Shown here piece by piece: positions 51,194 to 60,145 of a stretch of 64,000 nt of DNA; within the stretch, counting starts at the first letter, position 1, and each line of letters opens with the position of its first letter. The stretch is from Klebsiella pneumoniae. Lineage in GTDB: Bacteria > Pseudomonadota > Gammaproteobacteria > Ga0077536. The stretch lies in NCBI GenBank assembly GCA_945862315.1, contig CAMAXW010000014.1, positions 1-64,000 of the forward strand, in the 5' to 3' direction. The notes beneath the pieces are model-generated. The model ran no database searches, had not been told where the DNA came from, and saw nothing but the letters and a program-made list of their open reading frames with translations. A program made the position numbers and the translations under genes.

Positions 51194-52324
51194 TCAAGCT
51201 AGCTGGCGCAGCGAGTCGGCCAAGCTGGCGAGCGTGCGCTCCACATTCTGCAGCTTGTCGAGACCAAAGAGACCAATCCTAAAACTGCGAAAATCGGCCG
51301 GCTCGTCAATTTGCAGCGGCACCCCGGCGGCGATTTGCAGCCCCGTGGCCATGAATTTTTTGCCATTGTGGATGTCTGGATCCGCGGTGTAGCTCACCAC
51401 CACGCAGGGTGCTTGAAAGCCCGGGGCCGCCACGCTGGCGTAGCCTTGGCTCTCGAGCAGTGCCCGCACCCGCTCGCCAAGTGCGAGCTGCTGGGCCTTT
51501 AAACGCTCAAAACCATAAACCTCGGCCTCGTGCATGGCCGTCACTAACTGCCGTAGCCCATCGGTGGGCAGGGTGGCGTGATAGGCGTGGCCGCCGTTCT
51601 CGTAGGTTTCCATGATGGTCAGCCATTTGCGGAGATCGCCGGCGTAACTGGTGCTGGTGGTGGCGTCGATGCGGGTGCGGGCGCGCTCGCTCAACATCAC
51701 GAGTCCTGCGCAGGGTGTGCTGCTCCAGCCTTTTTGCGGCGCGCTGATGAGGACATCTACGGCGCACGCCTCCATGTCGACCCACAGCGCGCCGGAGGCG
51801 ATGCAATCCAACACAAACAAACCGCCCACTTCGCGTACGGCGGTGCCCACTGCCTGTAGATAGTCGGGCGGCAGCAACATACCGGCCGAGGTTTCCACGT
51901 GCGGTGCGCAGACGATTTCAGGTTTGTGCGCGTGGATGGCGGCCACTACTTCCTCGATCGGAGGCGGGGCGAACGGCGCGCGTGTCCCACCGGCACCGAC
52001 CTGCCGGGCCTTGAGCACAGTGCAGTCTGCAGGGATATTTCCCATTTCAAAAATCTGCGTCCAGCGATAGCTGAACCAGCCATTGCGGATCACGAGACAG
52101 CGGCGTCCGGTGGCGAACTGGCGCGCCACGGCCTCCATCCCAAAAGTCCCGCTGCCCGGCACCACCACCGCACTGTGGGCGTGATAAACCGTCTTGAGTA
52201 CGCGGGAGACTTCTTGCATCACCCCCTGAAAATTGCGCGACATGTGATTCATCGCACGGTCGGTGTAGACGACGGAATATTCGAGCAGGCCGCCGGGGTC
52301 GATCGCAGAGTACAGCGCAGTCAT
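51194..52324 (-). CDS. Class V PLP-dependent aminotransferase (serine/alanine-glyoxylate type)
   Basis: 376 residues, fold type I. PLP lysine in SAPQKGWSSTP (about residue 195), substrate-pocket GSGTFGMEAVARQF and cofactor Asp in LFVLDCIASG. Closest in style to serine-glyoxylate or alanine-glyoxylate aminotransferases, a group that includes 2-aminoethylphosphonate transaminases; donor and acceptor cannot be assigned. It is convergent with the LLM gene and isolated from hppA by a strong terminator. Confidence 0.85.
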   Translation of the reverse strand: MTALYSAIDPGGLLEYSVVYTDRAMNHMSRNFQGVMQEVSRVLKTVYHAHSAVVVPGSGTFGMEAVARQFATGRRCLVIRNGWFSYRWTQIFEMGNIPADCTVLKARQVGAGGTRAPFAPPPIEEVVAAIHAHKPEIVCAPHVETSAGMLLPPDYLQAVGTAVREVGGLFVLDCIASGALWVDMEACAVDVLISAPQKGWSSTPCAGLVMLSERARTRIDATTSTSYAGDLRKWLTIMETYENGGHAYHATLPTDGLRQLVTAMHEAEVYGFERLKAQQLALGERVRALLESQGYASVAAPGFQAPCVVVSYTADPDIHNGKKFMATGLQIAAGVPLQIDEPADFRSFRIGLFGLDKLQNVERTLASLADSLRQLA

Positions 52325-52443
52325 GGGTTTTTCTGCCTCAATGGAACATCAGAACGGGAGGGTGAGCCGCAAGGCGGGAGTGGCGCGACGCTAGCATTTT
52401 CGGCGTCGCGCGCCTAGGCGTCGGTGGCGCGGGTAACGCAAAA

Positions 52444-52470
52444 AAAAGCCCCGCACAGGGCGGGGCTTTT
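52444..52470 (-). terminator. Rho-independent terminator of hppA
   Basis: AAAAGCCCCGC and GCGGGGCTTTT form an 11-bp stem with a 5-base loop. On the minus strand eight T follow. It lies 26 bases after the hppA stop. Confidence 0.92.
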
Positions 52471-52495
52471 AAAGTTTGCGCTGAGCGCGAGATGC

Positions 52496-54541
52496 TTAGA
52501 GCAGCGGCACCAACAGCAGGGCCACGATATTCATGATTTTGATCAGCGGATTGATGGCTGGGCCGGCGGTGTCCTTGTAGGGATCGCCAACGGTGTCGCC
52601 GGTTACCGCGGCTTTGTGCGCGTCTGAACCTTTGCCGCCGTGGTGGCCTTCCTCAATGTATTTTTTGGCGTTATCCCATGCCCCGCCACCGGTGCACATG
52701 GAGATGGCGACAAACAGGCCGGTCACAATCGTGCCCATCAACATCCCGCCGATGGCCATCCGCGCAGCCTCAGGGCCCATCGCGAAACGCATGATGTAAG
52801 CCAGTGCCACTGGCGTGAGCACGGGCAGCAGGGAGGGGATGATCATTTCGCGAATTGCAGATTGGGTGAGCAGGTCGACCGCGCGGCTGTAATCCGGCTT
52901 GGTCGTGCCCTCCATGATCCCTTTGATTTCACGAAATTGGCGACGAACTTCCACCACTACCGAACCCGCTGCGCGACCCACCGCCTCCATCGCCATCGCG
53001 GCGAAGAGGTAGGGAATCAGACCGCCCACGAATAGCCCGATGATGACCGCAGGCTGGTCTAGCCCGAAGGTTACCAGTTTGCCCTGCGCATCGAGGCTGT
53101 GGGTGAAGTCAGCAAACAGCACGAGGGCCGCCAGGCCAGCAGACCCAATGGCGTAGCCCTTGGTAACGGCCTTGGTGGTGTTACCCACGGCGTCTAGCGG
53201 ATCCGTGATATTGCGGATTTCCGGGCCTAGTTTCGCCATTTCAGCGATGCCGCCGGCGTTGTCGGTAATCGGGCCGTAAGCGTCGAGGGCCACAATGATG
53301 CCCGCCATGGACAACATGGAGGTGGCCGCAACCGCAATGCCAAACAGGCCGCTCAAGGTGTAGGACGCCCAGATGGCGACACACACGAACAGCACGGGCC
53401 AAGCGGTAGATTTCATCGACACCGCGATGCCGGCAATGATATTGGTGGCGTGCCCCGTTTCTGAGGCGGCGGCCACGTACTGTACCGGCTTGAATTCTGT
53501 GCCAGTGTAGTACTCGGTGATCCACACCAAGGCTGCCGTGAGGCCTAAGCCCACGAGCGCACAGCCAAAGATGTTCATGACCGAAACGCCTTCAATACCA
53601 CCGAACATCCAGTTGGTGACCGGATAGAAAGCCACCCCGGCGAGCACGCCCGCCACGATGAGGCCACGGTACAGGGCGTTCATGATTTTGCCGCCATCGT
53701 AGGCTTTCACGAACATCGAACCGATCACCGAAGCAATGATGGACACCCCGCCCAGCACCAACGGATAGAGCACCGCATTCACGCCCACGTTTTTCATCAC
53801 CAAGTCGGCCAAGAGCATGGTGGCGATGATGGTCACTGCGTAGGTTTCGAACAGGTCGGCGGCCATGCCGGCGCAGTCGCCTACGTTGTCACCCACGTTG
53901 TCGGCGATAACGGCTGGGTTACGCGGGTCATCCTCAGGAATGCCGGCTTCGACTTTACCCACGAGGTCGGCGCCAACGTCCGCACCTTTCGTGAAAATAC
54001 CACCACCCAGACGGGCGAAAATCGAAATTAACGAACTACCGAACGCCAGTCCTACCAGCGGGTGCAAGTTCACCGATTCGCCGGCGGGCGTGATGGAGGT
54101 GAGGTAGGCGTAGTAACCGGCGACGCCGAGCAGCCCTAGGCCGACCACCAGCATGCCGGTGATGGCGCCACCGCGAAAGGCAACCTGCAGGGCGGCGTTG
54201 AGGCCGTTACGAGCCGCTTCGGCCGTGCGCAAATTGGCCCGCACTGAGATATTCATCCCGATGAAGCCCGCCGCGCCCGACAGTACCGCGCCGATCACAA
54301 AGCCAATCGCCGTGTTGAGGTCGAGAAACTTAGCGATGATGGCGGTCAGAATGACGCCAACGATGGCGATGGTCCGGTATTGGCGATTGAGATAGGCCGA
54401 AGCCCCTTGCTGAATCGCCGCAGCAATTTCACGCATGCGCTCGTTGCCTTGCGGCTGGCTAAGAATCCAGCTGCGAGACCATAGCCCATAGGCAATTGCG
54501 AAGAGCGCGCAGCCCAATGCAATGATGAGATGCACCGACAT
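52496..54541 (-). CDS. hppA: Membrane-bound proton-translocating pyrophosphatase (K+-independent type)
   Basis: 681 residues with about 15-16 membrane helices. Hydrolyses pyrophosphate and pumps protons, or works in reverse. Catalytic motifs [11 protein letters not shown] and [19 protein letters not shown] are intact. GNTTKA carries lysine where potassium-dependent enzymes have alanine, so it should be K+-independent (family knowledge). ATG at 54541 has AGAGGGG upstream; a longer reading lacks a hydrophobic start. It lies 173 bases after pfp on the same strand; the leader contains two hairpins (GCCGGC-ATT-GCCGGC at 54569-54583). Confidence 0.97.
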   Translation of the reverse strand: MSVHLIIALGCALFAIAYGLWSRSWILSQPQGNERMREIAAAIQQGASAYLNRQYRTIAIVGVILTAIIAKFLDLNTAIGFVIGAVLSGAAGFIGMNISVRANLRTAEAARNGLNAALQVAFRGGAITGMLVVGLGLLGVAGYYAYLTSITPAGESVNLHPLVGLAFGSSLISIFARLGGGIFTKGADVGADLVGKVEAGIPEDDPRNPAVIADNVGDNVGDCAGMAADLFETYAVTIIATMLLADLVMKNVGVNAVLYPLVLGGVSIIASVIGSMFVKAYDGGKIMNALYRGLIVAGVLAGVAFYPVTNWMFGGIEGVSVMNIFGCALVGLGLTAALVWITEYYTGTEFKPVQYVAAASETGHATNIIAGIAVSMKSTAWPVLFVCVAIWASYTLSGLFGIAVAATSMLSMAGIIVALDAYGPITDNAGGIAEMAKLGPEIRNITDPLDAVGNTTKAVTKGYAIGSAGLAALVLFADFTHSLDAQGKLVTFGLDQPAVIIGLFVGGLIPYLFAAMAMEAVGRAAGSVVVEVRRQFREIKGIMEGTTKPDYSRAVDLLTQSAIREMIIPSLLPVLTPVALAYIMRFAMGPEAARMAIGGMLMGTIVTGLFVAISMCTGGGAWDNAKKYIEEGHHGGKGSDAHKAAVTGDTVGDPYKDTAGPAINPLIKIMNIVALLLVPLL

Positions 54542-54714
54542 TATTAATTTCCCCTCTTGATGTTGAATGCCGGCATTGCCGGCGATGGCTGACGGACGCC
54601 CTAGCCATGGGCCGTCTTCGAGCTTTTTGAGATGCCGCACGCACGCCAGACAGCCGCTCTAGGGTGAACGACCGTCGGCGGGGCGCCGCTAACGGGGGGG
54701 ATTCTACTGGCTCG

Positions 54715-55980
54715 CTACCTCAGTGCAAACGTTGTCGCCGCTCGGCGGGGCACGCCGAGGTTACGCAGCTGCACATAAGCGGGTAGACCCTCGCGATAAG
54801 GCGGGTAGTCTTCGCCCTGAATGAGCGGTAACAGGTAACGACGCCCGGCCTCAGAAATGCCAAATCCATCCGCGCTGATGAACTCCCGGGGCAGCTTGCG
54901 CTCCTGATTTGCGACGTCCGCTAAGGCGGCCTCGCCAATGCTCCAGGTGTAGGGCTCATCCGTGTGCCGCACAATAATCGGCATCACCGAATGACGCCCC
55001 GCTAACGCCAGCTCAACCGCCGCCCGGCCCAGTGCATAGGCTTGGTCGACGTCGGTTTTAGAGGCGATATGGCGCGCGGCGCGCTGCAGATAATCAGCCA
55101 CTGCCCAGTGATATTTGAGCTTCAGCTCGGCGCGAATCAAGTTGGCGATGACGGGTGCAACACCGCCCAGTTGGGCATGCCCAAAGGCATCGCGCAGCCC
55201 TTGATCCGCCAAAAACTGGCCGTCGGCGTTTTTCACGCCCTCGGATACCACGACCGAACAATAGCCGTGGGTGTTCACGAGTTCGTCGACGCGGGCTAGG
55301 AAGCGTGCCGGTTCAAAGGGTAGTTCCGGGAACAGGATGATGAGGGGTAGGGGGCAACCAGCGTCACTGGCCAGCCCACCCGCGGCGGCAATCCAACCCG
55401 CATGGCGGCCCATGACTTCCATCACGAAGACTTTGGTCGATGTTTTAGCCATGGAGGCAACATCAAAGCTGGCCTCGCGTACCGACACGGCGACGTATTT
55501 AGCGACTGAGCCAAAGCCGGGGCAGACATCGGTGAATGGCAGGTCGTTGTCCACGGTTTTCGGTACGTGAATCGCCTGGACGGGGTAGCCCAGGGTGGCG
55601 GAGATTTGCGAGACTTTTAGGCAGGTGTCGGCGGAATCTCCGCCACCGTTATAAAAGAAATAGCCGATATCGTGGGCGCGAAAGACCTCGATGAGGCGGG
55701 CGTATTCGGCACGGTTGTCTTCGAGGCTTTTGAGCTTGTAACGACACGAGCCAAAAGCGCCCGCAGGGGTGTAGCGTAGGGCTGCGATCGCCTCCGATGA
55801 CTCGAGGCTGGTATCGATGAGGTCCTCGGTGAGCGCCCCAATAATGCCATTGCGACCGGCCAATACACGGCCGATCTGCTGCGGGTGCTGGCGTGCGGTT
55901 TCGATTAACCCACAGGCGGAGGCGTTGATGACCGCGGTCACCCCACCCGATTGGGCGTAAAAAGCGTTCTTGCTGCTCAT
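54715..55980 (-). CDS. pfp: Pyrophosphate-dependent 6-phosphofructokinase
   Basis: 421 residues. Phosphorylates fructose-6-phosphate with pyrophosphate, reversibly. Hallmarks of the PPi form: GGGDS, with Asp where ATP enzymes have Gly, and PKTVDND, with Lys next to the catalytic TVDND. MEVMGRHAGWIA is also conserved. In methanotrophs and several autotrophs this enzyme can also act on sedoheptulose or ribulose phosphates, and pfp is paired with hppA, as here. The start at 55980 is favoured by TGGGG spacing; ATG two codons upstream is possible. Confidence 0.95.
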   Translation of the reverse strand: MSSKNAFYAQSGGVTAVINASACGLIETARQHPQQIGRVLAGRNGIIGALTEDLIDTSLESSEAIAALRYTPAGAFGSCRYKLKSLEDNRAEYARLIEVFRAHDIGYFFYNGGGDSADTCLKVSQISATLGYPVQAIHVPKTVDNDLPFTDVCPGFGSVAKYVAVSVREASFDVASMAKTSTKVFVMEVMGRHAGWIAAAGGLASDAGCPLPLIILFPELPFEPARFLARVDELVNTHGYCSVVVSEGVKNADGQFLADQGLRDAFGHAQLGGVAPVIANLIRAELKLKYHWAVADYLQRAARHIASKTDVDQAYALGRAAVELALAGRHSVMPIIVRHTDEPYTWSIGEAALADVANQERKLPREFISADGFGISEAGRRYLLPLIQGEDYPPYREGLPAYVQLRNLGVPRRAATTFALR

Positions 55981-56150
55981 GGGCATGCCCCACTGGAATG
56001 TTTAAATCGGTGGCTATCTTAAGTCTCACGCGAAGCTCTCGGAAAGGGCGCTTGGTGAACCGAACGCTCGGCGCGCGGTCGCAGTCAATGACGTTCACTG
56101 CGCGTATCGCTCGCGAGTCGCCAAATCCCCCTGTTAGAATCGGGCCATCT

Positions 56151-57683
56151 ATGAGGTTATGCCATTCCCCTATTGTTCAGGTTCCTCGCCGGAGGTGGCG
56201 CGGCTGGGCCTGTGGTGCGCTGCTCGGTCTTACCTGCGCCGCTGCGGCCGCACAAACGGGTGAGCTAGAAGACCTGCCCGATTTTGGCGATTCAGCCGGC
56301 GCGGTTATTTCGCCCGAGCAAGAAGTCCAACTGGGTTTGGCGACCATGCGCCAAATTCGGCGTTATGCGCCGATCATCACCGATGAAGAAGTAGAAGATT
56401 ACATCCAGAAGCTCGGTAAGGAGCTGGGTGACCAGAGCCACTACTACGGCGATTTTCATTTTTTTGTGATTCAAAGCGATGTGGTCAACGCCTTCGCCGT
56501 GCCGGGCGGGTACATCGGGATGCATTCTGGGCTGATTTTGGGTTCGAAAAGCGAAAGCGAAGTCGCTTCCGTGTTAGCCCATGAGATTTCTCATCTCACC
56601 CAACGGCATGGCGCGCGGATGATCGAGGCGGCCAAAAACATGAGCATCCCGACGATGGCCGCGTTCATCGGCGCCATCGCCTTGGCGGCCGTCGCACCAC
56701 AAGTCGGTTTGGGTGCCATTGCCGGGGTGGCCGCAGCCCAACAGCAGTATCAAATCGATTTCACGCGGGCCAACGAGAAAGAGGCCGACCGTATCGGCAT
56801 CGAGCTGTTAAGCAAGTCGGGTTTTCGCACGCTGTCGATGGCCGATTTTTTTGAGCGTCTGCAACTCGCTAACCGCTACTCCGACCCCCGCATGATCCCG
56901 GAGTTTCTCCGTACTCATCCGGTCACCGTTAACCGTATTGCCGAAGCGCGCGAACGCGCTGAACGCCTGCCTTCCAAAGTGGTGCGTGAGGACAGCTACG
57001 ATTTTCTGCTCATCTGGCAGAAGCTCAATGTGATGAGCATGTCCGACCCGGCGCAGGCCAGAAATTACTACGAAGCGGTGTTACGCGATAAAAATTACAC
57101 CAACGAAGCCGTGGTGCGTTACGGTTATGTGCTGGCGCTGACCGAGGGCAGTGAATTTGTCCGTGCGCGCCGCGAATTGGCTGGACTGCTGCGTGACAAC
57201 CCCAATCTGACGGCCTTCCGGATGGCCCAGGCACGCATTGAGGAACGCGCGGGCAATCGCTTGCTGGCCTTAGATCTCTACCGTCAGTTGCACAAGCTGG
57301 ATCCCACGAGCCGGGCCGCCGCCTACAGCTACGTTGCGCTCCTGAACCACACCCGCAACGGGGCGGCGGCCAAAGAACTCTTGCGTGGCTTTGGTAGCGC
57401 GGAGCAGCGTGAACCCCGGTTCTATAAGTTACTGGCGGAGGCGGAGCTGTTGCTGGGCGAAAAGGCGAACTCCCATTACGACCTCGCTGAGTACTACCGC
57501 GCGTTGGGTGAGATTGAACTGTCCGCGGAGCAACTGCGCTTGGGGCAGGTGGTGCCCGGCTTGACCCACTATCAGCGCCTGCGTCTGGATGCCCGCCTGG
57601 AGGAGCTGGAAAGAGAGCTCAATCGACTCGACCAAGACCGTGCAAAGCGGCGCGAGCGCGAGGAACGGCGACGCCAAGGTTGA
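56151..57683 (+). CDS. bepA: BepA-like M48 metalloprotease with TPR domain
   Basis: 510 residues. Signal peptide with basic RRRWRGWACGALLGL start, then zinc-protease domain with HEISH in LAHEISHLTQRH and third ligand Glu in NEKEADRIG, followed by TPR-like helical repeats (about residues 290-480) and a charged C-terminus. E. coli BepA is periplasmic and helps LptD and other outer-membrane proteins fold or be degraded. The start at 56151 gives a normal signal peptide. TAGAAT (56135-56140) may be its -10, leaving a very short leader. Divergent from pfp. Confidence 0.92.
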   Translation: MRLCHSPIVQVPRRRWRGWACGALLGLTCAAAAAQTGELEDLPDFGDSAGAVISPEQEVQLGLATMRQIRRYAPIITDEEVEDYIQKLGKELGDQSHYYGDFHFFVIQSDVVNAFAVPGGYIGMHSGLILGSKSESEVASVLAHEISHLTQRHGARMIEAAKNMSIPTMAAFIGAIALAAVAPQVGLGAIAGVAAAQQQYQIDFTRANEKEADRIGIELLSKSGFRTLSMADFFERLQLANRYSDPRMIPEFLRTHPVTVNRIAEARERAERLPSKVVREDSYDFLLIWQKLNVMSMSDPAQARNYYEAVLRDKNYTNEAVVRYGYVLALTEGSEFVRARRELAGLLRDNPNLTAFRMAQARIEERAGNRLLALDLYRQLHKLDPTSRAAAYSYVALLNHTRNGAAAKELLRGFGSAEQREPRFYKLLAEAELLLGEKANSHYDLAEYYRALGEIELSAEQLRLGQVVPGLTHYQRLRLDARLEELERELNRLDQDRAKRREREERRRQG

Positions 57684-58355
57684 ACCTCCCGTCTCGGGCG
57701 GGGGCGCTGAGGCGCCTCGGTTAGGCTGAGACTTGGCCACTTTGGGACGCGCAGCGTTAAGCGGCGCGCCCGGCCGCACGAGAACTAGCGCGAAACCCCC
57801 TACACACAGATTTTTTGTCGCCTGCGTCCATCGCCGCTGGGATGCCGCGTGCCTTTGTCGGACCCCACCTGCTGCCCCCTTCGATATCAACGCCTCCCGC
57901 ACGCAAGCCGCACCGCGCCCTTTGGGGCGCGAGACCTAGCCTCGTTGCGGTGAGGCGAGCCGTGAGGCTTTGCGCCGAGTTCGCCACTGCTGGGTCGATG
58001 CATCGGGCGGTGCTGGTTCGCTCGCTAGACCCTCCGGCACACAGTCGGCGCGTTGCGTGGTCTGTGCAGCGTCTTGGGGCATTTCGGCGGTCTGAAACAT
58101 CGCGCGGTGGACGAGTTTGGCTAGCTATCAGCGGCTCGCCGTGGGGGAACGACGCCCTTGGCGCGAAATTCGTCCGTCTTTGCCCAAAAAATTTGTGAAC
58201 AATTGTCAATTCTCGTTTGGGCTTCCGTTTTCGTGAATCACGTCACAGTTTGTTTACTTCGACCCTCTAGGATGCATACCACAAGCGGTGCGGTTCCGAC
58301 CCCACGAGGAACCACGCTAAAACTTTTGGTCACCTTTATTGCGGAAGTACCCACA
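57684..58355. other. 672-base region without a convincing gene
   Basis: Long open frames on both strands are present but have low-complexity, Arg-rich products and conflict with each other. The best candidate is a 54-codon minus-strand frame at 57936-58100 (MFQTAEMPQDAAQTTQR...), which lacks a ribosome-binding site. A hairpin GCGCCC-CAAA-GGGCGC-like element lies near 57920. The right end (about 58180-58260) is AT-rich and may hold the promoter of the following small gene. No known RNA was recognised. Confidence 0.5.
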
Positions 58356-58676
58356 ATGAAATTACAAAGAACCCTTACAGCGACACTCGATAGCCTTGGC
58401 GGCCTCGCCCTGCTCGGTAGCGCGCTGGCGCTGAGCGAGAGTTGGTCGACCTTTGGCGTGTTGGCAGAGGCACACGCGCTACAGGCCTTTGGCATCTGTT
58501 TCACGCTGACACTGGCGGCCTTCGCCAGCGCGCGCATGGTGCAACTCGTCGCCATCGTGCTGCTGGGCCCGAAAGCTAACCAACGGCGCGCGCCCAACGG
58601 CAGCCATGCCTACGCAGCAACCCCAGTTGCCACCCTCGACACTGCGGTGGAGAGTGTGCTGCAGCGAGCCGCCTGA
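58356..58676 (+). CDS. Small predicted membrane protein, unknown function
   Basis: 106 residues, not recognised. Two hydrophobic stretches (about residues 14-30 and 43-72) suggest two membrane helices, with a polar Ala/Thr-rich C-terminus of about 30 residues. GCGGAAG lies nine bases before the ATG. Codon use resembles neighbouring genes. Longer upstream readings lack a start with a ribosome-binding site. No partner gene is adjacent. Confidence 0.55.
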   Translation: MKLQRTLTATLDSLGGLALLGSALALSESWSTFGVLAEAHALQAFGICFTLTLAAFASARMVQLVAIVLLGPKANQRRAPNGSHAYAATPVATLDTAVESVLQRAA

Positions 58677-58857
58677 GAGCGGTTTTCGGTACGCAACCCA
58701 TCACGCAAGCCGATTGTTGAAAAATTACCTCTCCAGCCCGCTGACTGTTTCTTTTTTCTCTTAGGCTACGCGCCATAGCTCAGGCAATAATGCGGTCTCA
58801 TTAGTTGCGTCGACCTCCGCGGCGTTCTGCGGGCGGGCGGTGCTCGAGGAGTCGCCG

Positions 58858-60135
58858 ATGAATCGCACAGACATGCCAGCCGACAAGCGTTACGTCAGCC
58901 GCCTCACGCGCGAAACACTTGCGCTCATTCTGGCCGGCGGGCGTGGCGATCGCCTACAAGGGCTGACCCGCTGGCGCGCCAAGCCGGCGGTACCCTTTGG
59001 TGGCAAATTTCGAATTATCGATTTTCCACTGTCCAACTGCGTCAATTCAGGCGTGCGCCGTATCGGTGTGCTAACGCAGTACAAAGCGCATTCGCTGTTG
59101 CGTCACCTGTCCCGCGGCTGGGGGTTTTTGCGTAGCGAGCTGGATGAATTCGTTGAAATTCTCCCCGCCTCGCAGCGCATCGACAACGAGTGGTATGCGG
59201 GCACGGCGGACGCGGTTTACCAAAATATCGACATCCTGCGGGCCCACGCCCCGACCTATGTGCTGCTATTGGCCGGCGATCACCTCTACAAAATGGACTA
59301 CGGTCAGATGATCGCTTTCCACTACGAACAAAAGGCTGATATGACCATCGGCTGCATTGAAGTGCCCGTGGCGGAAGCCTCTGCCTTTGGGGTGATGAGC
59401 ATCGATGAGACTTACCGCATCCGCGAATTCGCCGAAAAGCCCTCGACGCCCCAAACCCTGCCTGGACGCAGTGACTTGGCACTGGCGTCCATGGGTATTT
59501 ATATTTTCAACACGCAGTTTCTCTACGAGCAACTGATTAAGGATCGCGATACCCCAGGCTCTAGCCACGATTTTGGCAAAGACATCATTCCAGCGGTGAT
59601 CGGCCCGCATCGCGTGGTTGCCTATCCTTTCCGCAATCCCGCCGACGACGGTGCGGCTTACTGGCGGGATGTTGGCACCGTGGATGCCTATTACCGCGCC
59701 AACATGGAGTTATTGGCGGTCACCCCGCCGCTGGATCTCTACGACCGCAACTGGCCTATCTGGACTTTCCAAGAGCAGGTTCCGCCGGCGAAGTTCGTGT
59801 TCAACGACGATGGTCGGCGGGGCCACGCGGTGGACTCGATGGTGTCGGGAGGCTGCATTATTTCTGGGGCTCAGGTGGTGCAATCGCTGCTGTTTTCGAA
59901 CGTGCGGGTTGAGCTCGGCAGCGAACTCCACGGCTGTGTGGTATTGCCCAACGTCCGGATTGCGAAGGGTTGTCGCATCCGCCGGGCGGTGCTCGACCGC
60001 GGTTGTGACCTCGGCGCCGATACCATCATCGGTTTTGATCCCAAGGACGATGAACGGCGTTTCCACGTCAGCCCCGAAGGGGTGGTGCTAGTCACCCCCG
60101 AATCGCTCGGTCAAGCACGGCATTTGGTGCGCTGA
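58858..60135 (+). CDS. glgC: Glucose-1-phosphate adenylyltransferase
   Basis: First step of glycogen synthesis: glucose-1-phosphate plus ATP gives ADP-glucose. 425 residues. N-terminal [15 protein letters not shown] and [20 protein letters not shown] (in parts: GGKFRIIDF), [22 protein letters not shown] and EFAEKPSTP with the substrate-binding lysine, then a left-handed beta-helix. It is probably allosterically controlled as in other GlgC. GAGGAG precedes the ATG. Convergent with glgP. Confidence 0.97.
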   Translation: MNRTDMPADKRYVSRLTRETLALILAGGRGDRLQGLTRWRAKPAVPFGGKFRIIDFPLSNCVNSGVRRIGVLTQYKAHSLLRHLSRGWGFLRSELDEFVEILPASQRIDNEWYAGTADAVYQNIDILRAHAPTYVLLLAGDHLYKMDYGQMIAFHYEQKADMTIGCIEVPVAEASAFGVMSIDETYRIREFAEKPSTPQTLPGRSDLALASMGIYIFNTQFLYEQLIKDRDTPGSSHDFGKDIIPAVIGPHRVVAYPFRNPADDGAAYWRDVGTVDAYYRANMELLAVTPPLDLYDRNWPIWTFQEQVPPAKFVFNDDGRRGHAVDSMVSGGCIISGAQVVQSLLFSNVRVELGSELHGCVVLPNVRIAKGCRIRRAVLDRGCDLGADTIIGFDPKDDERRFHVSPEGVVLVTPESLGQARHLVR

Positions 60136-60145
60136 CGCTCGGGGC

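Noticed and set aside
57757-58209. 150-codon minus-strand frame in the gap after bepA
   Set aside because: Arg-rich, no motif, TTG start without ribosome-binding site, and the opposite strand is equally open.
58158-58355. Upstream extension of the small membrane protein by 66 codons
   Set aside because: It runs through AT-rich, promoter-like DNA and has no ribosome-binding site; the ATG at 58356 does.
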